From the NCBI GenBank assembly GCA_052066835.1, contig JBQHRJ010000001.1: a stretch of 64,000 nucleotides of DNA; one strand, written 5' to 3'. A program made the position numbers and the translations under genes. Each line of letters starts with the position of its first letter. The first letter of the stretch is position 1. Of this stretch, positions 52,580 to 59,851 are shown one piece after another. Under the pieces are notes generated by a model that saw only the letters and a program-made list of their open reading frames with translations, had not been told where the DNA came from and did no database searches. This DNA comes from UBA2821 sp902763335 (lineage in GTDB: Bacteria; Bacillota; Clostridia; Lachnospirales; Lachnospiraceae).

Positions 52580-53461
52580 ATGGTAATGAACTTTATCAGA
52601 GGCTTCTGCATGGCATTGGCAGACAGTGTTCCGGGTGTATCAGGTGGAACCATAGCCTTCTTACTGGGATTCTATGATAAATTCATAGGTTCTCTCAATG
52701 CACTTATCGGTGGTACTAAAGAAGAAAGAAAAGACGGTATTATATTCCTTATAAAGATAGGAATAGGCTGGGCAATAGGTTTTTGTATGGCAGCGCTTTT
52801 TATTACTTCGGTGTTTGAGAGTCATATATATCAGATAAGTTCACTCTTTCTTGGATTTGTTATATTTGCTATTCCAATTATTGTGATTGAAGAAAAGGAA
52901 TCTGTAATAGGAAAATATGTAAATATTATATGGGGAATTATCGGAGCTGCTTTAGTAGCCGCCATCACATATTTTTCAAGCAGTACATTACTTGCAGGAG
53001 GAGTTAATCTCTCGGTCGGTAAATTTTCAATAGGTGTTGGAATATTATTGTTTGTGGCGGGCATGATTGCCATATCAGCAATGGTTCTTCCGGGAATATC
53101 AGGTTCGACTATACTTATGATATTCGGACTTTATGTTCCGGTTATAACTGCAATCAAGGACATATTACATTTGAAACTTGAATATGTTCCGGCAGTATTT
53201 ATATTCGGTGTCGGAGTTATAGCAGGGGCGTTGCTGGTAGTAAAACTTATAAAATATGTACTTGATCATTTTCGTTCGCAGACAGTTTACTTCATTATAG
53301 GTATGATGATAGGTTCGCTTTATGCTATTGTAAATGGAGCAACAACTCTTAAGGAGCCAAAGGCTGCATTGTCACTTAGCACGTTCAGTATTGTGTTTTT
53401 TATAATCGGTGGTGTCATAATATTCGGACTTCAGAAACTTAAATCAATATCTGAGAAATAA
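52580..53461 (+). CDS. DUF368 / PopT-type polyprenyl-phosphate translocase
   Basis: 293 residues with about eight to ten hydrophobic segments. The N-terminus MNFIRGFCMALADSVPGVSGGTIAFLLGFYDKFIGS is the DUF368 signature. DUF368 proteins have been shown in Gram-positives to recycle undecaprenyl phosphate across the membrane for cell-wall synthesis (PopT), so this is the likely role. AAAGGAG lies ~9 bases before ATG. The 6S RNA locus follows. Confidence 0.9.
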   Translation: MVMNFIRGFCMALADSVPGVSGGTIAFLLGFYDKFIGSLNALIGGTKEERKDGIIFLIKIGIGWAIGFCMAALFITSVFESHIYQISSLFLGFVIFAIPIIVIEEKESVIGKYVNIIWGIIGAALVAAITYFSSSTLLAGGVNLSVGKFSIGVGILLFVAGMIAISAMVLPGISGSTILMIFGLYVPVITAIKDILHLKLEYVPAVFIFGVGVIAGALLVVKLIKYVLDHFRSQTVYFIIGMMIGSLYAIVNGATTLKEPKAALSLSTFSIVFFIIGGVIIFGLQKLKSISEK

Positions 53462-53472
53462 TGAATTAAATC

Positions 53473-53501
53473 TTGAAAAAAGACATACAATAGAGTATAC
53501 T
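53473..53501 (+). promoter_or_regulatory. sigma-A promoter of the putative 6S RNA
   Basis: TTGAAA (53473-53478), 17 bases, TATACT (53496-53501), placing the transcript start near 53508. Confidence 0.75.
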
Positions 53502-53507
53502 TAAGTT

Positions 53508-53753
53508 ACTAAAAACTTAGTATTGCATAGCCTGGAATGTACGACAACTTCTGTGATTTTGAACCTACATTTTTGAACAGGGATTCCAATATCGCTGCTA
53601 TGATGTCAAGCCTCCTTTATAAGAGTGGAAGGCAGAAGAAACAGTTGAGGTTACCCACCTAGCACTGCTAGGACTCAAAATAACAGGAACCGGCATTTTG
53701 GGTAATGCAAAAAGAATTTATAGGCTGTCGCTTAGGCGATAGCCTTTGTTTTT
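53508..53753 (+). ncRNA. ssrS: putative 6S RNA (SsrS)
   Basis: A non-coding stretch with its own promoter and terminator. The motif CTGTGATTTTGAACCTAC followed by TTTTTGAACAGG resembles Firmicute 6S RNAs (bsrA/bsrB type), as does the long rod-like fold closed by ATTGCAT / GTAATGCAA. A local hairpin CCTAGC-ACT-GCTAGG lies on the 3' side. 6S RNA mimics an open promoter and sequesters sigma-A RNA polymerase in stationary phase. Identification rests on motif and layout only; a covariance-model match would confirm it. Start is estimated from the promoter. Confidence 0.72.
53722..53753 (+). terminator. terminator of the 6S RNA
   Basis: AGGCTGTCGC pairs with GCGATAGCCT (one G-U) around TTAG, followed by a T-rich tail (TTGTTTTT). 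Confidence 0.9.
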
Positions 53754-53825
53754 GCATAATACAGGTCATAATATAGCGGGTGTGTTAATAAGATAGAGAA
53801 GGACATGTAAAGGATATGAATAAAA

Positions 53826-56147
53826 ATGACAAAAAAGAAATATAGACTTTTTATTGCGTGCATAATATTAGTGTGCGTACTTGTGGCTGGAAAATTTTAT
53901 ATGGATAATAAACATACCGTTACCGAGACAGAATTTACACAGGCAGATGCGGCAAGAAGCATTGCTCTTTTATATTTTACCGAGCAGGAATGTAATGATG
54001 AACAAAATGACTATTTTAAAGGCATAGGCGATAGAGCATGGTATGAAAAATATGTAAATATTCTGCTTGATAAGAAGCCTGAATTAAAAATATTTAAGGC
54101 AGATGATAATAAGTTAAGGTCAGAACTTACATATAAAGAATTAAAAAAGATACTTAAATATTTTCAGATATCAGATGATGATATAAAAAATATTACGGCA
54201 GGAAGCAGAAATGATGATAAGGTAACAGAAGAAAAATGGTACGAAGCATATAATGTGCTTGTTACAAAAAATGTATCAGAAAATCCGCCTGAACAGTGTG
54301 AGATGACATTTGTGTACACAGATGAAGGAATTGTCACTGACAGGGGAAGTCTTGAGTACGATGGACATGATATTTCAAAATATCAGGATACAAGGGCGCA
54401 GGCATATATAAGGGATAATGTGCTTATAGCGGTTGGAGATATAAAAGAGACAACGGTCGTATACAGTAATGTATGGATAAATAAGACGGATGGAGAAAAG
54501 CTTGATACATATTTTAGTGGAAGAAAAAGGACATTTGAGGTATCAGGACTTGATTATGATGTAAAGGATGCCGTGGCAGATATTACGGTTCAAAACCATG
54601 TTGTAACATCTCTTGCCATCAAGTCTGACAGAATAAATGGTAAGGTGCTTGAAGTGACTGACAGCGAGGTGGAGGTGGAGAGCTTCGGTAAGCTGAAACT
54701 TGCAGCAGGATTCAAGGTATATAAAAATATAAATGGAATAGAAGAAACGGATAAAAAAAGTATACTTGTAGGATATGATGCACAATCATTTGTAGTGGCC
54801 GGAGGAGAAATATGTGCGGCAGTGATTGAAAAAGAAATAACGGCTGATAATATAAGAGTACTTATAACAAATGATGGATTTAAGAGCAGATATCATGATA
54901 ATGTGTCTTTTACCTGTGATACGGATTTTGAATTGGAATTTGGTGAAAATGTGGAAAAAAGGGCAGCAGGCGAGGTGATAAGTATAACGCCGGACAGCCC
55001 GTACATTTCACAGGGAAGAATAAAGGTGATTCCGACTGAAGGCGGAAAAATACAGATATTGTCTGTAAATCGCGGATATGGAAATCCGTTATACAGAGGA
55101 ACCGTGGAAATATCATCTGCTGCGGAGGGACTTTTAATAGTTAATGAGCTGTCACTTGAGCAGTATTTATATGCAGTAGTTCCAAGTGAAATGCCTGTAA
55201 GCTATGGTGTGGAAGCGTTAAAGGTGCAGGCGGTGTGTGCGAGAAGTTATGCATACAGACATCTGCTGCTTAACTCGTGCAGCCAGTATGGTGCACATGT
55301 GGATGACAGTACGGCATATCAGGTATATAACAATACTAAAGAGACACCGGAATCTATAGAAGCGGTGGATTCAACTTACGGTGAGGTTATGATGTATGAT
55401 GGTGAGGTTATATCGGCATACTTTTTCTCGACATCATGTGGATGTACCACGACATCTGAAATATGGGGTGGAGAGGCACTTCCATACATAAGAAGCAGGG
55501 CACTCAATGAGACCGGTGAGATAGCGGACCTGACCAATGAACAGGTATTTGACGGATTTATAAGAAGTGATTTCACAAGTTTTGACAGTGAATTTCCGTG
55601 GTACAGATGGAATGTATCCATACCTTTAGAAAGTCTTCAGAAGATTATAAATTCACAGATTGGTGAATTATATTCTGCATCACCAGAATGTGTACTTACA
55701 TTAAATGAAAATGGAGAGTATGTATCAAAGCCAATAGACAGCGTGGGACATTTGCAGAAGATTGCAACAGGTAAGAGACTGTCAGGTGGAGTACTCAATG
55801 AGCTTATAATATATGGTGATGAAGCAACGGTGAAGGTGGTAAGGGAACTTAACATCAGAAAAATATTAAAACCGTATGGAAACAACGTTAATAAAAAGGA
55901 TGGAAGTGTAAATAACCAGATGTCCATGATGCCTAGTGCATATTTTGTCATAGATCCTATAATGGAGGATGGAAACTTAAGCGGATATACATTTGTCGGA
56001 GGAGGATACGGACATGGAGCGGGAATGAGTCAGAATGCGGTAAAAGTCATGGCACAGACGATGTCCTGTCAGGAAATTTTAAAATATTTCTATTCGGGCA
56101 TAGATATAACCGGTATATATAATGAAAAGCAGGATGAGACAGATTAG
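53826..56147 (+). CDS. SpoIID/LytB-domain surface protein
   Basis: 773 residues. The N-terminal membrane segment (~7-25) is followed by a long region of no clear family (~30-400). The SpoIID/LytB domain occupies ~405-690, with LSLEQYLYAVVPSEMPVSYGVEALKVQAVCARSYAY, FFSTSCGCTTTSEIWGG and GGGYGHGAGMSQNAVKVMA. SpoIID is a lytic transglycosylase acting on denuded glycan; LytB-like copies also occur outside sporulation. Probably extracellular and wall-bound. RBS AAAGGAT about 10 bases before ATG. The 3' end overlaps the convergent yihY gene by 4 bases. Confidence 0.86.
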   Translation: MTKKKYRLFIACIILVCVLVAGKFYMDNKHTVTETEFTQADAARSIALLYFTEQECNDEQNDYFKGIGDRAWYEKYVNILLDKKPELKIFKADDNKLRSELTYKELKKILKYFQISDDDIKNITAGSRNDDKVTEEKWYEAYNVLVTKNVSENPPEQCEMTFVYTDEGIVTDRGSLEYDGHDISKYQDTRAQAYIRDNVLIAVGDIKETTVVYSNVWINKTDGEKLDTYFSGRKRTFEVSGLDYDVKDAVADITVQNHVVTSLAIKSDRINGKVLEVTDSEVEVESFGKLKLAAGFKVYKNINGIEETDKKSILVGYDAQSFVVAGGEICAAVIEKEITADNIRVLITNDGFKSRYHDNVSFTCDTDFELEFGENVEKRAAGEVISITPDSPYISQGRIKVIPTEGGKIQILSVNRGYGNPLYRGTVEISSAAEGLLIVNELSLEQYLYAVVPSEMPVSYGVEALKVQAVCARSYAYRHLLLNSCSQYGAHVDDSTAYQVYNNTKETPESIEAVDSTYGEVMMYDGEVISAYFFSTSCGCTTTSEIWGGEALPYIRSRALNETGEIADLTNEQVFDGFIRSDFTSFDSEFPWYRWNVSIPLESLQKIINSQIGELYSASPECVLTLNENGEYVSKPIDSVGHLQKIATGKRLSGGVLNELIIYGDEATVKVVRELNIRKILKPYGNNVNKKDGSVNNQMSMMPSAYFVIDPIMEDGNLSGYTFVGGGYGHGAGMSQNAVKVMAQTMSCQEILKYFYSGIDITGIYNEKQDETD

Positions 56148-57019
56148 CCTCGTCCTGCTTTTCGCTTAGCTTTATATTTTCTGAAACGTGCAATAATGTA
56201 AGAAAATAAGTCATTAAAATAAATGTTAATCTCTGCTCCGATAAACAGTATATACATACATATGTACATCCACATCATAAAAATTATGATGGTGGCAAGA
56301 CTTCCGTATGTATATGAAAAACTATTTGAATATTTAATGTAGAGTGAGAAGAAGAATGAAAAACCAACCCATCCTACAGAGGAGATACATGCCCCCGGTA
56401 AAAGACTTAAAAGTGAATAACTCTTTAGAGGGATAATTCTGTATACGATAAGGAAAAACAATATTAATACAAAAAATGTCAGCAGTTCCTTCTGGGAAAT
56501 AAAAACTCCGAGGAAATCATATACCAGAGGGAACGGCTTTTCCATCATGCCATATATTGTATTTCCAAATACAAGTAAACCGAGGCTTATAATAATTGCA
56601 ACAAGGAAAAGTAGGGTATAAAACGCAGAAACTATTCTTATAACGAAATAATTACGTTTCTCGTCTATTTCATATATGGAATTAAGACCGTATATAATGG
56701 ACATGATTCCTTTACCCGAAGACCATATTGCAAGAATAAGGGTAAGCCACATAGCTGTATTACTTCCGCCGGTAGAATATAATTCATTTATGATTGTGTC
56801 AGTGAATGGTCTTAATATACCGGGAATAAAGGTGTTTATATTGGAAAATATAAAATCCTTAGTTATGGGTGTATATTTGACCAGACTGAGGAGAATCGAT
56901 ATAAACGGAAAAATGGACAGCAATATAAAAAATGCTGCCTGAGATGCAAAAGCCCCCACATGATGTTTACTCATTTTATTAACAAAACCATTAAGAACAT
57001 GGTAAAAACGCATAATCAT
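56144..57019 (-). CDS. YihY/BrkB-family membrane protein
   Basis: 291 residues with six hydrophobic segments. The family pattern shows in SQAAFFILLSIFPFISILLSL, the LWSSGKGIMSIIYGLNSIYE block (here IWSSGKG) and the C-terminal YGSLATIIIFMMWMYICMYILFIGAEIN. Function is unclear; early reports of RNase BN identity were mistaken. Start at an ATG with GAGGT 5 bases upstream (on the - strand); a TTG-started frame 42 bases longer is less likely. It shares four bases with the convergent SpoIID gene. Confidence 0.88.
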   Translation of the reverse strand: MIMRFYHVLNGFVNKMSKHHVGAFASQAAFFILLSIFPFISILLSLVKYTPITKDFIFSNINTFIPGILRPFTDTIINELYSTGGSNTAMWLTLILAIWSSGKGIMSIIYGLNSIYEIDEKRNYFVIRIVSAFYTLLFLVAIIISLGLLVFGNTIYGMMEKPFPLVYDFLGVFISQKELLTFFVLILFFLIVYRIIPLKSYSLLSLLPGACISSVGWVGFSFFFSLYIKYSNSFSYTYGSLATIIIFMMWMYICMYILFIGAEINIYFNDLFSYIIARFRKYKAKRKAGRG

Positions 57020-57163
57020 AAATAACCTCACATTTTCATATGTGTTTGCAAAAACAATCAAATTATACCATTATTTAAGGGGTGGGGCAATGATTATTTA
57101 ATAAATTGGTTTAAATATATACATTAATCTGCCGATAAAAACTGTATAGTATACGGAAAGGAT

Positions 57164-57772
57164 GTGTCAATATTGAATATCGGGGAAGCAAGAGGAAGAT
57201 ATGGTGCGTTGTTAAAATCATATAATGAAGAAAAGTTTAAGTTGTCACAGCAAAGAAAACAGTTAGACGAAAGAATTAATTCGACAGAAAATGGAAAAGA
57301 ACTTTATGGAGAAGAGGCTGCTACATTAGAGCTTAAATACAATGCAGTGAAAGATAAACAGGATGAATATCAGAAATATATGAATGATATAATGGAGCAG
57401 TGGCAGGCGCAGTTTGATAAGGTCGCAGCAAAACAGCAGGCCCGCAATGCAAAAGAGTATGGAGCTGAACTTGGTAAAATAATGGAAGTAGCAAGAAGAA
57501 TCATACATGGGGATACTGTACCGGCAAGCGACGAGAAAAAGCTGATGGAGTTTGACAGTGATCTGTATCAGATGGCAAAGAGTGCGGGAGAAATGGCAAA
57601 GAGACTTAATGAGAAGAGAAAGAAATATAAGTCATTGTGGGAAGATGAGGAAGATAAGACATATGAAGATCCTATGGAATCAGCAGACAGTAAGGAACTG
57701 GACGGATGTGGTCCTGATGTGGTAAGCGTTCAGGAAACAATGGATGCAGCAGTGGGAGGAAATGAGGAGTAA
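57164..57772 (+). CDS. coiled-coil protein of unknown function
   Basis: About 202 residues, no family recognised. Residues ~20-95 and ~150-170 are rich in Lys, Glu and Gln with heptad-like spacing, so coiled coil is likely. A segment GELGKIMEVARRIIHGDTVPASDEKKLMEFD (written in part: KIMEVARRIIHGD) sits in the centre. The C-terminus is acidic (QETMDAAVGGNEE). No signal peptide or membrane helix. The start is uncertain: GTG at 57164 has GGAAAGG too close, TTG at 57173 has better spacing. Neighbour downstream is a decayed Rpn nuclease; no link is evident. It might be a structural or chaperone-like protein, but this cannot be settled here. Confidence 0.65.
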   Translation: MSILNIGEARGRYGALLKSYNEEKFKLSQQRKQLDERINSTENGKELYGEEAATLELKYNAVKDKQDEYQKYMNDIMEQWQAQFDKVAAKQQARNAKEYGAELGKIMEVARRIIHGDTVPASDEKKLMEFDSDLYQMAKSAGEMAKRLNEKRKKYKSLWEDEEDKTYEDPMESADSKELDGCGPDVVSVQETMDAAVGGNEE

Positions 57773-57793
57773 ATCTGCTACATATATATTTTT

Positions 57794-58174
57794 GTGCCAC
57801 TTGACATATTCATCAATATGTTACATAATAAAGGAATAACCAATAAACTTGATGCATGGCTTACATTTTTGGCATCGGATTCACCGGATGATATTATTAT
57901 GCTGCTGAATAAGTATCCGGAGTTTAGGTCAATGTATGATGATATATATGTCATGTGTCTGAATGTGGAGAGGGTGATGAATATGTTTTCTAAGGAATTG
58001 GCTCAGCTTGATAAAAATACTGTGCAGTATATGATAGACGAAATGCAGAATGAAATTGATGATATGAAGCGGCAACTGGAAGAAAAAGACGATACAATGA
58101 ATAGTATAATAAGTGAAAAAGATCAGGAAATCGCCCTGTTAAAGGAAAAACTGAAAAATTTAAAAGTTGAATAA
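57794..58174 (+). pseudogene. truncated Rpn-family (PD-(D/E)XK) nuclease/transposase-like remnant
   Basis: About 117-126 residues matching only the C-terminal portion of clostridial Rpn proteins: KGITNKLDAWLTFLAS, the YPEFRSMYDDIYVMCLNVERVMNMFSKEL block and a terminal Glu/Lys coiled coil. The N-terminal nuclease part (~200 residues expected, including the catalytic Asp/Glu-x-Lys site) is absent; only 22 bases separate it from the previous gene. No RBS fits the GTG; an ATG at 57818 is a possible but unsupported start. Rpn proteins promote recombination; this copy should be inactive. Confidence 0.82.
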
Positions 58175-58252
58175 GAAAATTTAATTAAATGTTTAAGTGT
58201 TTAAAAGTTATGAAGTAATAGAAAACTGAATAAAAGTATAGCAAATTCATCC

Positions 58253-58282
58253 TTGACATGCAAAGCTTTCATATGCTAAAAT
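58253..58282 (+). promoter_or_regulatory. sigma-A promoter of pheST
   Basis: TTGACA (58253-58258), 18 bases, TAAAAT (58277-58282). Confidence 0.75.
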
Positions 58283-58287
58283 TAATT

Positions 58288-58557
58288 CCATGTAAAAGGC
58301 AATGAAGGTGTTAGTAGGTTTCTGTACACTTTTAGAGAGAGGAAGTCATCGGCTGAAAGTTTCCTTAAGTTAAGACAGATACTGAATTTTCCCACTGGAG
58401 CTGCATCTTTGAAAGATTTATTATTTATTTAATGTTTAGTAGGAGATGACGCAGATGCACGTTACGCATATGAGAGCTTATGTTTGAATATACAGACATG
58501 AGAAACAGGGTGGTACCGCGGAACTTTCGTCCCTTTGTGAGGATGGAGGTTTTTTTT
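58288..58557 (+). promoter_or_regulatory. T-box riboswitch (tRNA-Phe-sensing) upstream of pheS
   Basis: The hallmarks in order are GGCAATGAAGG at the start of stem I, the AGTA and AGAGAGAGG bulge elements, a specifier region ACTGAATTTTCCCACTGG in which TTT/TTC (58387-58391) reads as Phe, and GAGCTGC. The T-box proper is GGGTGGTACCGCG (58508-58520). The terminator AACTTTCGTCC/GGATGGAGGTT (58522-58532, 58541-58551) is followed by seven T residues. Uncharged tRNA-Phe binding stabilises the antiterminator and allows pheST expression. Confidence 0.95.
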
Positions 58558-58668
58558 ATGCAAAAATATGAGCGATATGTGAGGCAGGCAGCGCATATTG
58601 TGGCAGAAAGTGCAATACAAAGTGCCTGCGGAAATGGAGAAAGTATGAAAATTAATGCCGATGCATGA
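58558..58668 (+). CDS. possible 36-codon leader ORF after the T-box
   Basis: ATG immediately follows the T-box T-run. GGAGG in the terminator's 3' arm (58545-58549) is spaced about 8 bases from it, so translation would need antitermination and an open stem. The peptide begins MQKYERYVRQAAHIVAESAI and ends MKINADA. No homology is claimed. It could be a remnant or regulatory peptide; the coincidence of RBS and T-run may be chance. Confidence 0.3.
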   Translation: MQKYERYVRQAAHIVAESAIQSACGNGESMKINADA

Positions 58669-58792
58669 ATTTTCATACGGCTAATTGTGTTGTGGGCACC
58701 ACAATTAGCTGTTTATCGCAGAGCTGAATCTGATATTCAGCTCGCGGTTCCTCTGGCACAAAGTGCCTACGGAAATGGAGAATAGTATGAAA
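58617..58792 (+). repeat. duplicated pheS start region with intervening hairpins
   Basis: ACAAAGTGCCTGCGGAAATG... (58617-58650) recurs as ACAAAGTGCCTACGGAAATG... (58758-58792), about 35 bases with one mismatch and one inserted base. Both copies carry GGAGAA-(A/TA)GTATGAAA, the pheS RBS and start. The first copy opens a short ORF, MKINADA. Between them lie two hairpins: GCTAATTGTG/CACAATTAGC (58680-58709) and GAGCTGAAT/ATTCAGCTC (58721-58743). Confidence 0.85.
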
Positions 58793-59806
58793 GAAAAGTT
58801 ACAGGCAATACGTGAAGAAGCTATCAGAAAAATGGAAGAGTCAGACGCGTTAGATAAGTTGAATGACATTCGTGTTGCATATCTTGGAAAAAAAGGAAAA
58901 TTAACTGAGGTCATGAAAGGCATGAAAGATGTTGCCGCAGAGGAGAGACCTAAGGTTGGACAGTTAGTCAATGACACAAGAAAAGCCATCGAGGAAAAAC
59001 TTGATGAAGTGAAGAGAGAACTTGCAGAGGCAGCAAGGGAAGCTAAGATGAAGGAAGAGGTAATCGATGTTACACTTCCGGCAAAGAAGAATAATGTAGG
59101 ACATCGTCATCCTAATACAATAGCACTTGAGGATGTTGAAAATATTTTCGTTGGAATGGGATATGAAGTTGTAGAAGGACCGGAGATAGAATACGACTAT
59201 TATAATTTTGAGGCACTTAATATTCCTGCAAATCATCCGGCGAAGGACGAACAGGATACATTTTATATAAATGACAAGATTGTTTTAAGAACTCAGACTT
59301 CACCTGTTCAGGCAAGAGAGATGGAGAAAGGAAAACTTCCTATAAGAATGATTGCACCGGGAAGAGTTTTCAGAGCAGATGAGGTTGATGCTACACATTC
59401 ACCGTCTTTCCATCAGATAGAGGGACTTGTAGTTGACAAGAATATTACATTTGCTGACCTTAAAGGTACACTTGCAGAATTTGCAAAAGAGATGTTCGGT
59501 GAGGACACAAAAGTAAAATTCAGACCGCATCATTTCCCATTTACTGAGCCTAGTGCAGAGATGGACATGACATGTTTCAAATGTGGTGGAAAAGGCTGCC
59601 GTATGTGTAAAGGTTCAGGCTGGATAGAGATACTCGGTTGTGGAATGGTACATCCTAAGGTGCTTAAAATGAGTGGAATAGATCCGGAAGAATACACAGG
59701 ATTTGCATTTGGAATAGGACTTGAGAGAATCACACTGTTAAAATACGAGATAGATGATATGCGTCTCTTATATGAAAATGACACAAGATTTTTGAAACAG
59801 TTCTAA
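58787..59806 (+). CDS. pheS: phenylalanyl-tRNA synthetase alpha subunit
   Basis: 339 residues, standard. The N-terminal coiled-coil (~1-90) is the tRNA-binding arm; the class II core has HPNTIALEDVENIFVGMG, motif 2 region GRVFRADEVDATHSPSFHQIEG and motif 3 GFAFGIGLERITLLKY. A CFKCGGKGCRMCKGSGW segment (~265) is usual in Firmicute PheS. ATG start with ATGGAG 6 bases upstream; a GTG-started frame 24 bases longer is unneeded. It is controlled by the T-box and sits 45 bases before pheT. Confidence 0.96.
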   Translation: MKEKLQAIREEAIRKMEESDALDKLNDIRVAYLGKKGKLTEVMKGMKDVAAEERPKVGQLVNDTRKAIEEKLDEVKRELAEAAREAKMKEEVIDVTLPAKKNNVGHRHPNTIALEDVENIFVGMGYEVVEGPEIEYDYYNFEALNIPANHPAKDEQDTFYINDKIVLRTQTSPVQAREMEKGKLPIRMIAPGRVFRADEVDATHSPSFHQIEGLVVDKNITFADLKGTLAEFAKEMFGEDTKVKFRPHHFPFTEPSAEMDMTCFKCGGKGCRMCKGSGWIEILGCGMVHPKVLKMSGIDPEEYTGFAFGIGLERITLLKYEIDDMRLLYENDTRFLKQF

Positions 59807-59851
59807 TTAACAGTTTATGGCAAATCGGATTTAAGAAAGGAATGAATATAA

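Larger units (their letters stand above)
53462..53825. other. intergenic region with 6S RNA and SpoIID-gene leader
   Basis: 364 bases. It contains a promoter (53473-53501), a structured RNA with terminator (to about 53753), then about 70 bases of AT-rich leader for the SpoIID/LytB gene. No ORF on either strand is convincing. Confidence 0.7.
58175..58786. other. leader region of pheST: promoter, T-box and duplicated segment
   Basis: 612 bases. It contains ~75 AT-rich bases, a promoter at 58253, a Phe T-box (58288-58557), a possible 36-codon ORF starting directly after the T-box, several hairpins (listed separately) and a second copy of the pheS start region. No other gene was seen. Confidence 0.75.
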
